A DNA stretch of 64,000 nucleotides from Rhizobium leguminosarum bv. viciae USDA 2370 (lineage in GTDB: Bacteria > Pseudomonadota > Alphaproteobacteria > Rhizobiales > Rhizobiaceae): positions 186,001 to 250,000 of the forward strand of contig NZ_MRDL01000051.1 in assembly GCF_002008365.1 (NCBI RefSeq), given 5' to 3'. Shown here one piece after another: positions 52,595 through 60,885 of the stretch (positions within the stretch are counted from its first letter, which is position 1; each line of letters begins with the position of its first letter). The position numbers and the translations under genes were made by a program. Below the pieces are notes generated by a model. The model ran no database searches and was not told where the DNA came from. It worked only from the letters and a program-made list of their open reading frames with translations.

Positions 52595-54370
52595 ATGCCG
52601 AAACCATTCAAGCTTGCTATTCTCCGCGCTCGTCACGACCCGGCCTATCAATATATTCCAGACCAGACTTGCATCGAGATGGTCATGACCGGCACACAGT
52701 CGGTCCTGCGTTATTGGTCCGATACCACCCACGGTTATTTCGACTTTCTCAACAGCGCACTGTTGCCTTGGGTCGAGGTCACGCTCACGCCGCCTAACAC
52801 CGATCGCGGAACCCAAGTCACCACCGCGATCCAGGCCGTGCGCGCCGCGAACCCCGGCTTTGACCCCCTTGCGGGTTTCGATGGGGTGCTACTGTTCACG
52901 TTGCCCGGCGGGCAGATCATCAGTGGCAGCTTTTCGGGATGGGACGGCGGTTCCGGCAAACTCGGTGACGGCCGACCCTATTCGACGATACCTGTTATCC
53001 CTTCCACGGGTGTATTCACCTGCCACGAGCTCGGGCACACGCTCGGCTTCGAGCATACCTTTGGCATCGACAACAACGGCACCGACTGGGCACCTGGCGA
53101 CGCGACCATCATCGTCGGCCCCGAATATGGAGCGCCGCACGACATCATGTCGGCGGAGACCTTTGGTACGCGCTATCTCGGTACCGGGCCCAAGTGGTCC
53201 GGTAATCCGACCTATCGCGGCGACTATATACCCAACTGGCCGACGGACAGCTTCCGTTGGCGCGGTCCGCATATCTCGCGTGCAAACCTCCACCATTTCT
53301 ATCCGGACGCCTTCGTCGGCGGGCGGGTGGTCGAGCACCCGTTTCCCGTCGCGGGGCAATCGGGGAGGGTGCGCCTGGGGCCGCCCAGCGCAAGAGGCGG
53401 CGCGACGCTCCTGATCCTGCATCCACCCGGCGAACCGGGCACCGGAGTTGGCCGTGTCTATGTCGAATATCGACCCGCGCGGGACTGGGATGCCGGACTG
53501 AAATACGACTTGTCCAACCTCTCCCAAGCGGGTTTAGTGGTGCACACGCTCGAGACTGTAGCGCCTGGAGTCCAGCGGGTCTGGTATCGGGGCGGCGTCC
53601 CCATGAACGGCATCGACTTCGACTTCCAACTGCCCGGAAGCGCGCTCACGATCACGCTTGAGGCTTTCGAGAACGACGATAATGGCTGTTGGGCCGACAT
53701 ATCCTGGTCGCTGGGATCGACTCGCTCCGCCATCATCCAGATCGGCGACGCCATCATAACGCCTCTCGGCCAAAGCGGTTCGAAGGAGGGGCGAACCCCG
53801 TGTGGCGATGTCACCACCAAGGTAACTTGGTCCACCTCGACGCTTACCTTTTTTTCTGTGCGTACCCTTGGCTTCGGCGGATCGCCGCTCCCCGGAACCC
53901 AACCGACCATCGCCTGGCACGTCGACGGAACGCCGGTGTCCGCTCCCTCGGGCACTGTCGACATTCTCTTCAACGGGTCGACCTTCACTCTGGAATACAC
54001 GATTGATCCTCTGACCTTTGAGCTCGGTCTGACGTCGCGCGGCGGTGAACGGCTTGGAGCTTCGGTCGACGTCATCGCATCGGAAGCCGGCGGCGGGCCC
54101 AGTTCATCCGGTTCCGCGCGGTTCGAGGCGGAAGGATGGCATGAGGAATATACTCCGGAGAGCGTTGCGGTCATCGCCCGATGCATCGACCGCCTGAATC
54201 GTTATGTTGTGGTCGAAGACGGGCCGATCAGACCGCATGGGCCTGGGCCCGTCGAACGTCCAGACCCGATCCACATCCGCCAATTTGCCGAGGAGATCCG
54301 CTCTGGCGGCCTGGTGCTCCACCCACGGACCCAGATCCAGGTCGATCAACTCAGCCGATTTGGGTTATAG
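52595..54370 (+). CDS. Metzincin-type metallopeptidase (HExxHxxGxxH)
   Basis: About 591 residues. The zinc motif HELGHTLGFEH (His 144, Glu 145, His 148, His 154) and a Met-turn candidate (HDIMSAE, about 40 residues later) define a metzincin protease, resembling M6/immune-inhibitor-like enzymes. N-terminal MPKPFKLAILRARHDPAYQY has no signal peptide. The C-terminal half (from about 220) is beta-rich, probably one or two jelly-roll or Ig-like domains. A longer form from ATG 52514 is possible. Whether it acts outside the cell is unclear; it could use another export route. Confidence 0.75.
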   Translation: MPKPFKLAILRARHDPAYQYIPDQTCIEMVMTGTQSVLRYWSDTTHGYFDFLNSALLPWVEVTLTPPNTDRGTQVTTAIQAVRAANPGFDPLAGFDGVLLFTLPGGQIISGSFSGWDGGSGKLGDGRPYSTIPVIPSTGVFTCHELGHTLGFEHTFGIDNNGTDWAPGDATIIVGPEYGAPHDIMSAETFGTRYLGTGPKWSGNPTYRGDYIPNWPTDSFRWRGPHISRANLHHFYPDAFVGGRVVEHPFPVAGQSGRVRLGPPSARGGATLLILHPPGEPGTGVGRVYVEYRPARDWDAGLKYDLSNLSQAGLVVHTLETVAPGVQRVWYRGGVPMNGIDFDFQLPGSALTITLEAFENDDNGCWADISWSLGSTRSAIIQIGDAIITPLGQSGSKEGRTPCGDVTTKVTWSTSTLTFFSVRTLGFGGSPLPGTQPTIAWHVDGTPVSAPSGTVDILFNGSTFTLEYTIDPLTFELGLTSRGGERLGASVDVIASEAGGGPSSSGSARFEAEGWHEEYTPESVAVIARCIDRLNRYVVVEDGPIRPHGPGPVERPDPIHIRQFAEEIRSGGLVLHPRTQIQVDQLSRFGL

Positions 54371-54860
54371 GTGACTGTTGTGGCTGCGGGCGTTTCGAAT
54401 CTCAGCGACGGCGGATGCTCGGCCGACGCCGCCGCCGAATCTTCCACCGGTCGGCTGTGTTGTTTGGTGAACTTCTCCCGGACTAGCCGTTGACAGCTCC
54501 ACAAATGTTCTCTCCACGATCCGTTGAAATCGAATGCCGCTTCCCGGCGCCTCCGAAGCCTGAAGCCAAGGTGCGGCTGGACGGCGTCGAAACCCCTCCT
54601 GACGACCGAGAGCGCCTCGCCACGAGCGGCGCTCTCCCGGTTCTCGACCCGCTCGGCTGATGCTCCGAAAGGAAGGCTTGCGGACGGGCGGCGGCGTCCG
54701 GCAGGGGGTAAGTCATCGGTTACGTCGGCGCGACGGGGATGGCCACGGACTTCGCGGTTGCAGGAGTCGATCTTGACGATTTCCATCGGGAGCCCGCCGG
54801 ATCGACACGCCGCTGGAGTCGCCGCCCGGCGAGAGAGACACGTAGAGAGGTGCCCTCGAG
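54371..54860. other. Intergenic stretch without a supported gene
   Basis: About 490 bases. Open frames exist on both strands but have shuffled, Arg-rich composition and no ribosome sites. Possibly decayed sequence between the peptidase and the CDF remnant. Confidence 0.4.
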
Positions 54861-55775
54861 ATGTCGCACGCCCATGAACCCGGATCGCACGCGCATGATC
54901 ATACCGCCGGGTCAAATGCCCGCTCCCTCGGGTGGGCGCTCGGTCTGACGTCGATCTTTCTCGTTGCCGAGGTAATAGCCGGCGTCGTCTTCAACAGCCT
55001 GGCGCTGCTGTCCGACGCCGCGCACATGATGACCGACGTCGCCGCGCTCGCGATCGCGTTGATGGCGATCAAGATCGGCGGGCGGCCCGCCGACGAACGG
55101 CGCACGTACGGCTACAAACGTCTCGAGGTCCTGCCCGCCGCCTTCAACGCCATCCTTCTTTTCGCGGTCGCCATCTACGTTCTCGTCGAGGCGATCGGAA
55201 GGTTCCGTTATCCGGAGCCGACGGAATCGACCGGCATGCTGGTCGTCGCCGTTCTGGGGCTAGTCGTCAACCTCGTCTCGATGCGGCTCCTCGCCTCCGG
55301 CCGGAACGAGAGCTTCAACGTCAAGGGCGCGTATCTCGAAGTGTGGGCGGACATGCTCGGTTCTTTGGGCGTCATCGCGGGCGCGCTGACGATCCGCTTC
55401 ACGGGCTAGACCTGGGTCGATCCCATCGTCGCAGTCGCCATCGGACTGTGGGTGCTTCCGCGAACCTGGATACTACTGCGCGACACCACGAACGTTCTCC
55501 TTGAAGGCGTTTCCGGAGGTCTGAATCTTGCTGAAACCCGCGCAGCGGTCGCGTCCGTCCCCGGCGTTGCGGGTGTTCATGATCTGCACGTATGGTCGAC
55601 TTCCAGCGACGACGTCAGCTTCACGGCCCACGTCGAGATAGTCGATGGCGAAGATCCGCTGGCTCTGCGCCAGATCGTGGAGGAGATGCTGGAGAAGCGC
55701 TTTTCAATCGAACACTCCACGATCCAGGTGGAGGCGAAGGGAGAAGAGCATGACGGACATAACTTCCATCCCTAG
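54861..55775 (+). pseudogene. CDF cation exporter (CzcD/ZitB-like) with an in-frame TAG
   Basis: Read through, the gene encodes a 304-residue cation diffusion facilitator: His-rich start (SHAHEPGSHAHDH), helix 2 with SDAAHMMTD, helix 5 with EVWADMLGSLGV, and the cytoplasmic CTD (VHDLHVWSTSSDDVSFTAHV). Codon 183 is TAG (55407-55409) where family members have a Trp (TGW-WVDP), so a single G-to-A change explains it. The downstream half is intact in frame. Functional export of Zn/Co/Cd would need read-through. It lies next to a copper cluster. Confidence 0.75.
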
Positions 55776-55908
55776 GCAAGGGATTGGGCTTCGACCGGAA
55801 CACTTGTCGCCAACTCTGTGCAGCAACTACCGCCAGACGCCAGTTCTGTGAAATCTGAGGGCTATTTCTCGGATCATCCTTGCCGTCTTGAAGACGTGTG
55901 CCGCTCCG

Positions 55909-55936
55909 TTGTCATTTCAACTTTGGATTTTAATGT
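55909..55936 (+). promoter_or_regulatory. Possible promoter of the protease-nuclease fusion gene
   Basis: TTGTCA (55909-55914), 16-base spacer, TAATGT (55931-55936), about 45 bases before ATG 55981, in an AT-rich dip. Consensus match is moderate. Confidence 0.35.
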
Positions 55937-55980
55937 TATGTTGGCCCGTCAGCACGCATTGATCGCGAGGGGGAACGGCG

Positions 55981-58332
55981 ATGAGGGACATGCGCAGCAC
56001 GGATTTCGATTTTTCCACGTTATCGCTCGCGGACCTGATCGAGGCGCGCGACACCTTCCATTTCCATCTGATGAGCAAGGCCAACGTCGTAGGGACGGCC
56101 GTGGGGCTCTATCTGATCCGCAACGACGAAGAGTGGCCGAAGAACCCTGGCGAAGGCGCGAATCCTCCCAGAAAGAAGACCTATCCCCGCGAGTTCGGCA
56201 ACTCGCAGGTGCGCGACTATTCCTGGCCCTGCATCATCGTGCTCGTCCGCGAATGGGTCGACGAGCATGCGTTCGGACGAAAGGGGATGCCCTCGTCGAC
56301 GGACATGGTTCCGAAACGCATATATCTTCCGGACGGAAGGATAGTTCCCGTATGCACGGTCCTCGCGCCTCCACTTCCGCAGGGAGCCCCTCTGCCGATG
56401 ACGCCGGTCGTCTGGCCGCAGGAGACTTTGGGCGGCGGACTGCCTCTGCTTGTCGAGGTGCAGAAGGAACAGCATGTCGCCACGATCGGCTGCCTAGTTT
56501 CGGACGGCCACACGACCTACGCGCTCACCGCCCGGCATGCCTGCGGCGAGCCCGGCACGGAGGTGATGGCGACGCTGCGAGACGGCGCGAGGAGGATAGG
56601 AACCAGCAGCGACCGCCAGATCACGCGCCGCCTGTTCTCGGACGTATATCCGGCGCTCCCCTTGAGGCAGACATGGCTCGGTCTGGACGTCGGCCTCGTT
56701 CGGCTCGACGACATGCGCGACTGGACCTCGAACGTCTATGGGCTGCCGAAGATGAAGCCTCTCTTCGACGTCTACGAACAGAATCTCTCCCTCCGGCGTC
56801 TCATGGACCAGCCGGTCGTCGCCGTCGGCGGCGCTTCGGGTCTGCTTCAGGGCAAGCTCAAGGCCATGTTCTACCGCTACCGCAGCGTTGGAGGATTCGA
56901 CTACGTTTCCGACTTCCTGATCGCGCCGGTTCCAGGCGGCAAGGTTCCCCGGCATGGCGATTCCGGCGCGCTGTGGCACCTGCAGATGCCAGGCCCCGAC
57001 GGGAAGGAGGACAAGCGTCCGATGGCGGAGCGGGACTTGCGCCCTCTTGCAATCGAATGGGGCGCGCAGGTCCTCGCCGACGGAGGCGAGCGTTCGACCT
57101 ATTCGGTCGCCACAAGCTTGAGCAACATCAGCAAGCTGCTCGACGTCGAACTCGTGATGGAGGACGCCGACGGCGTCTCGGGGACGTGGGGAGCTGTCGG
57201 CCACTACTCCATCGGGTCGCTGGCGATCGACCTCGTGAGAGATCCGCAACTGAAGGCGCTGCTGGCGGCCAACGCCGATCTCATGAGCATCCCGCTCGAC
57301 AGCCTGACCAAGGAGCCGAAGCAGAGGGACCTCCTGGAATCCGGCTTCGTCGCCCTCGCGGACGTTCCCGACATCGTCTGGAAGAAGTACCCGTCGCCGC
57401 ACCGGAACCGAAAGGGCGAAGACATAGGCGTAGTAGGCGGACGCGATACGATGACCGTGAATCGCCGCTCGTCCGGCCCCGAACATCCGAACCACCATTG
57501 CGACGCCGACCAGCCCTTCCGTGGCCATGAGACGCTGCTCGACGCCTGCATCGCCGATCCGAACCTGATATCGGCCGCGTCGTGGAACGAGTACTTCAAT
57601 GGTCTGGGCGAGAATAACGCGCTTAGAAAAGGCATTCTGCCGCTGCGAATCTGGCAGTATTTCGAACGGCTGAAGGACTATGCGGCCACGGACCCGGCGA
57701 AATTCCTCGCCGCGGCAGGAACTCTGGCGCACTACGTCGGAGACGCCTCCCAGCCCCTTCACGGCTCCAGCATGAGCGACGGCGACGAGTCGCGGCAGCC
57801 CGACATACCCCGCGACAGTCCCACCCGCGAGAACGCCGATGGCTCGAAGAAGCCCGCCTACCGGGGCGAGGGCGTGCACGGGGCGTTCGAGACCGACATG
57901 ATCTCGTCCGCCGCCAGCCGCGGCCTTCTGTTCGCAGAGATACTCAAGAACCTTCATGCCGATCACGGACTCGATCTCCGCACGGACGGGCGCGAGGCGG
58001 CCCTGGCCGTCGTCGAACTGATGAAGGAGGTCGCAGGTATACTGCCTCCCACCGAAATCATCGACGCCTACGAACGAAGCTTTGCGCCCGGCTCGCCATC
58101 CCATAACAAGGCTCTGTGGGCCGATCTCGGCGTCCGCACCGGCGAGGTGATGGCCCTGGGCGTGAGGACGCTCGCGATGATATGGGACGCGGCCTGGACC
58201 GAGGGGAACGGAAACGCGCAGGCCGTTCGCCTCGACCCCGACGACCTGAGAACGCTTTACGAAAACCCCGATTTCATGCGGTCGGTGACCGTGGACGAGA
58301 TCGAACACGAGATTTCGAACCCCATCGTGTGA
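55981..58332 (+). CDS. Trypsin-like protease fused to an S1/P1-nuclease/PLC-like zinc domain
   Basis: A 783-residue protein with no signal peptide. Residues 150-380 are a trypsin-like protease: His186 (ALTARHACG), Asp236 (GLDVGLVRL), Ser328 (HGDSGALW). Residues 400-783 match S1/P1 nuclease and zinc phospholipase C: W403-GAVG-H408 equals the Trp1/His6 pair, acidic ligand in ALADVPDIVW (about 461-464), His in EHPNHHCD (502-506), H584/D588/H594 in LAHYVGDASQPLH, and H633/E637 in GVHGAFETDM. Trp1 must be N-terminal to bind zinc in those enzymes, so cleavage before W403 would activate the zinc domain. Nuclease or lipase activity is inferred; a defence-effector role is a hypothesis. Confidence 0.8.
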   Translation: MRDMRSTDFDFSTLSLADLIEARDTFHFHLMSKANVVGTAVGLYLIRNDEEWPKNPGEGANPPRKKTYPREFGNSQVRDYSWPCIIVLVREWVDEHAFGRKGMPSSTDMVPKRIYLPDGRIVPVCTVLAPPLPQGAPLPMTPVVWPQETLGGGLPLLVEVQKEQHVATIGCLVSDGHTTYALTARHACGEPGTEVMATLRDGARRIGTSSDRQITRRLFSDVYPALPLRQTWLGLDVGLVRLDDMRDWTSNVYGLPKMKPLFDVYEQNLSLRRLMDQPVVAVGGASGLLQGKLKAMFYRYRSVGGFDYVSDFLIAPVPGGKVPRHGDSGALWHLQMPGPDGKEDKRPMAERDLRPLAIEWGAQVLADGGERSTYSVATSLSNISKLLDVELVMEDADGVSGTWGAVGHYSIGSLAIDLVRDPQLKALLAANADLMSIPLDSLTKEPKQRDLLESGFVALADVPDIVWKKYPSPHRNRKGEDIGVVGGRDTMTVNRRSSGPEHPNHHCDADQPFRGHETLLDACIADPNLISAASWNEYFNGLGENNALRKGILPLRIWQYFERLKDYAATDPAKFLAAAGTLAHYVGDASQPLHGSSMSDGDESRQPDIPRDSPTRENADGSKKPAYRGEGVHGAFETDMISSAASRGLLFAEILKNLHADHGLDLRTDGREAALAVVELMKEVAGILPPTEIIDAYERSFAPGSPSHNKALWADLGVRTGEVMALGVRTLAMIWDAAWTEGNGNAQAVRLDPDDLRTLYENPDFMRSVTVDEIEHEISNPIV

Positions 58333-58391
58333 GGCAGCGTCTCAATAGGGGAGTGAAACGTTGGGGTGGACTTCCCCGGCCCACGTCAGTC

Positions 58392-58859
58392 TCAGTCGTG
58401 ACGGCGAGCCTCGGCAATTGGGTCGGAACTTCGTACGACCGCCAGAGCGGTGACCTTGCGGCCGTCCGACAGCGACACGGTCGCCGCCGTCTGGTCGCCG
58501 CTTCTCCTGCCTCGTGCCGCGCGCAGGAACAGGGTGTCGCCGCTCATCGAAATCTCGGTGCGGGCGGGTATGGTCACCAGACTCTCATCTGCAGGCTGGT
58601 CGAGCACTTCGTCGTCCTCGGTGCTTACGATGTCGACGCCTTCGTATCCGCTCATGGAGACGTTGGTCACCACCACCTCCTGATCGGTGCCATTCCAGAT
58701 GGTGAGGTACGCGGCGTCCGCCCTCGGGTCTTCGGTCCGCTCGACGTCGACCTCCTCCAGGGTGACGACGCCGGGCGCGTGGACGTCTTCGTCCTGCGCG
58801 GCGCTGACGTTGCCGGGCGACATGAAGGAGAGGGCGACGAGGCTTACCAGGCGGAACAT
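58392..58859 (-). CDS. PCuAC-like periplasmic protein with degenerate copper site
   Basis: A 155-residue exported protein (signal peptide FRLVSLVALSFMSPGNVSA). The fold pattern DAAYLTIWNGTDQEVVVTNV, followed later by TIPARTEISMSGDTLFL, resembles the PCuAC copper-chaperone family that works with SCO proteins. However the usual HxnM-x-HxM ligands are mostly missing, so copper binding is doubtful. Start ATG 58859 with GGAG. It lies downstream of the SCO gene, separated by 180 bases. Confidence 0.55.
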   Translation of the reverse strand: MFRLVSLVALSFMSPGNVSAAQDEDVHAPGVVTLEEVDVERTEDPRADAAYLTIWNGTDQEVVVTNVSMSGYEGVDIVSTEDDEVLDQPADESLVTIPARTEISMSGDTLFLRAARGRRSGDQTAATVSLSDGRKVTALAVVRSSDPIAEARRHD

Positions 58860-59039
58860 GGGTTTCTCCATTTGAACTTCGAGAAATAGCGGCATGCATG
58901 ACTTTGAACAGCCCAATTTTGCATTGAGGAGCGGGCGCTGGTTCGCGAGGCGTTCAAAGAGCAGGCCGATCTCTGCCGAAACGGGATGCTGTTCCTCGCA
59001 GCCTTGATCTGTCCCCGTCGATGGAAGCTGCGCCGACGA

Positions 59040-59804
59040 TCATCTGAACAATCCCTCGACCTTGTCCCAGAAGCTCGGCTCTTCATGTGGATGGGGTTTC
59101 TGCGATCTGTTGGTGAGCGCGTTGACGAACGTCACCAGGTTGACCGGTTCGAATTTCAGGCCATGGAACCGTGCCCGCAACTGGCCGTCCTGGTCGATCA
59201 CGTGGGTGACGATGCCATGCATCTGCATGCCGTCGTCCTCTGCAACGAACTTCAGACCGTATGCCTCGGCGATCCTCCGGGTGCTGTCCTCCGGCTGGTC
59301 GGATCTGGCGGTGAGGAGGATCCAGTTGACCGGGTCGACGCCATGGGCCGAGCCATAGTCGCGGAGCACCTGCGGAGTGTCGCGCTTCGGATCCGTCGTG
59401 ATGGTGACGAACGTGACCATCGTTTTCATCGGCGTCTGGTTCACCATCGCCTGGATCTGGGCGATGCGCTCCGTGTGCAGCGGGCAGACGTCCGGACAGC
59501 TCGTATAGATGAAGTTGAGCACCACGACCTTGCCGCGGAGATCGGCGAGGCCGACCGCCTTGCCGTCCGAATCCTGCAGCGCGAAGGCGGGCGCCGGGCT
59601 GTCGGCCGGCTGGAAATACTTCTCGTTGTCGCGTAAGTCCTGATCGACCTCGTCCAGCGAGTGCGCGAGCACGGGAGTGATCAGCGTTGTCATCAACGCA
59701 AGTCCTAGCAAGGCTGAACGCAGGAAGGCAATGACGTCTTGCTGCGCAGATCCTGCGGATGATGAAAATGAAGTAGCGGTCGCCGTCGATGTCGAAGTGG
59801 TCAT
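59040..59804 (-). CDS. SCO1/SenC-family copper chaperone
   Basis: A 254-residue membrane-anchored thioredoxin-fold protein. One hydrophobic segment (FLRSALLGLALMTTLITPVL, about 28-47) is followed by the copper site YTSCPDVCPLH (CxxxC) and a distal His in MHGIVTHVID. Family role: copper delivery to cytochrome oxidase or redox handling of copper. AAGGA precedes ATG 59804. Adjacent to the TlpA gene (3-base gap), so they probably act as a reductase-chaperone pair. Confidence 0.87.
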   Translation of the reverse strand: MTTSTSTATATSFSSSAGSAQQDVIAFLRSALLGLALMTTLITPVLAHSLDEVDQDLRDNEKYFQPADSPAPAFALQDSDGKAVGLADLRGKVVVLNFIYTSCPDVCPLHTERIAQIQAMVNQTPMKTMVTFVTITTDPKRDTPQVLRDYGSAHGVDPVNWILLTARSDQPEDSTRRIAEAYGLKFVAEDDGMQMHGIVTHVIDQDGQLRARFHGLKFEPVNLVTFVNALTNRSQKPHPHEEPSFWDKVEGLFR

Positions 59805-59807
59805 GAG

Positions 59808-60359
59808 TTATTCCTTCTGCGGCTTGAGAACGAGTCCGTCCTCTCTGAGGGCGATGACCGATCGGAGGAAGGCGGTCATGTCCGGCGCGTCCCATTCGGC
59901 TGGTCCGACGAGCCTTCCAAGCTCCCGCCCCTGCGGGTCGACCAGTAGCGTCGTCGGCAGGCCGAAGGAAACAAGTGCAAACCCGGCCTGGCTCGTCGCA
60001 TCCACGTGGATGGCGAGATGCTGGACGCCGGTCTCGGCATAGAACTTCTTCACCGCATCCGGTCCGCCGCGATCGATCGAGAGCGCCACCACCTCGAAAT
60101 CCGGGCCGCCGAGGGTGGCCTGAAGCCGATCGAGCGTCGGCATCTCCTTCCGGCAGGGCAGGCACCATGACGCCCAGACATTGAGGAGGACGACCCTGCC
60201 GCGGAAGATGTCCAACGTCTGCGGCCTGCCGGCGTCGTCGGTGAATTGAAGCGCAGGGACTGGCTCCGGCGCGTCGTGGAACACGAAGCTCTTCGGCGGC
60301 CCTGCGGCGGCGGGAGATGCCAGGACAAAGGCCAGTGCCGCTATGAGGAACCATCTCAT
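59808..60359 (-). CDS. TlpA-type periplasmic thioredoxin
   Basis: A 183-residue exported thioredoxin (signal peptide RWFLIAALAFVLASPAAAG). Active site WASWCLPCRKEMP; cis-Pro in FGLPTTLLVD. In rhizobia TlpA reduces the Cys pairs of SCO and copper-site proteins. Here it immediately precedes the SCO gene. Confidence 0.87.
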   Translation of the reverse strand: MRWFLIAALAFVLASPAAAGPPKSFVFHDAPEPVPALQFTDDAGRPQTLDIFRGRVVLLNVWASWCLPCRKEMPTLDRLQATLGGPDFEVVALSIDRGGPDAVKKFYAETGVQHLAIHVDATSQAGFALVSFGLPTTLLVDPQGRELGRLVGPAEWDAPDMTAFLRSVIALREDGLVLKPQKE

Positions 60360-60413
60360 GGCGTCTCTTCCCCTGCGCTGATTTCGTTCATGGACATGTT
60401 CCGAGGCCCTCGA

Positions 60414-60857
60414 TCACTCCGTCGCGTAGACGGACGGTGGCTTGCCGTCCTTGGTGACAGAATAGATCACGAAGTCTTCAGTCTTGGGGCCGGTCATGCC
60501 GGGCGATCCCATTGGCATTCCCGGCAATGTGATGCCGGCGATGGCGGGCTTTTCCGACAGGAGCTTGCGGACAATGTTTACCGGCACATGCCCGTCGACC
60601 ACATAGCCGTCGATGAACATGGTATGGCAGCCCTCCAGATCCTCGGGCACGCCGGCCTTGCGGCTGATCTCGGCGAGGTCGTTGGTCGCCTTGACGTCGA
60701 CGTCGAAGCCGTTCTCACGCAGATAGGCGGCGTAGCCTTCGCAGCAACCGCATTGAGGGTTCTTGTAGAGCATTGCGTGACCAGGGCCGTCGGCAGTCGC
60801 GGGAAGCGGCAGGAGCAGGGCAGCGGTGCCTGCGAGGAGAAAAGTACGTCTTTGCAT
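60414..60857 (-). CDS. DUF411 periplasmic metal-binding protein
   Basis: A 147-residue exported protein (signal QRRTFLLAGTAALLLPLPAT). DUF411 marks: YKNPQCGCCEGYAAYLRENG, with three Cys, then GCHTMFIDGYVVDGHVPV and a Met-rich GITLPGMPMGSPGM. These proteins accompany copper/silver resistance genes and probably bind Cu(I). Encoded just after the multicopper oxidase. Confidence 0.85.
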   Translation of the reverse strand: MQRRTFLLAGTAALLLPLPATADGPGHAMLYKNPQCGCCEGYAAYLRENGFDVDVKATNDLAEISRKAGVPEDLEGCHTMFIDGYVVDGHVPVNIVRKLLSEKPAIAGITLPGMPMGSPGMTGPKTEDFVIYSVTKDGKPPSVYATE

Positions 60858-60885
60858 CGGAGTTTTCCTTTCACAATGTTAGAGT

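Noticed and set aside
54346..54915. Minus-strand open frame between peptidase and CDF gene
   Set aside because: Composition is shuffled and Arg-rich, with no recognisable domain.
44743..55775. Amber codon reassignment to explain two in-frame TAGs
   Set aside because: Many intact genes here end in TAG, so general TAG decoding is unlikely; pseudogenes are simpler.
56494..58308. 604-codon minus-strand open frame
   Set aside because: Antisense of the protease-S1/P1 fusion, whose catalytic residues are all in place.
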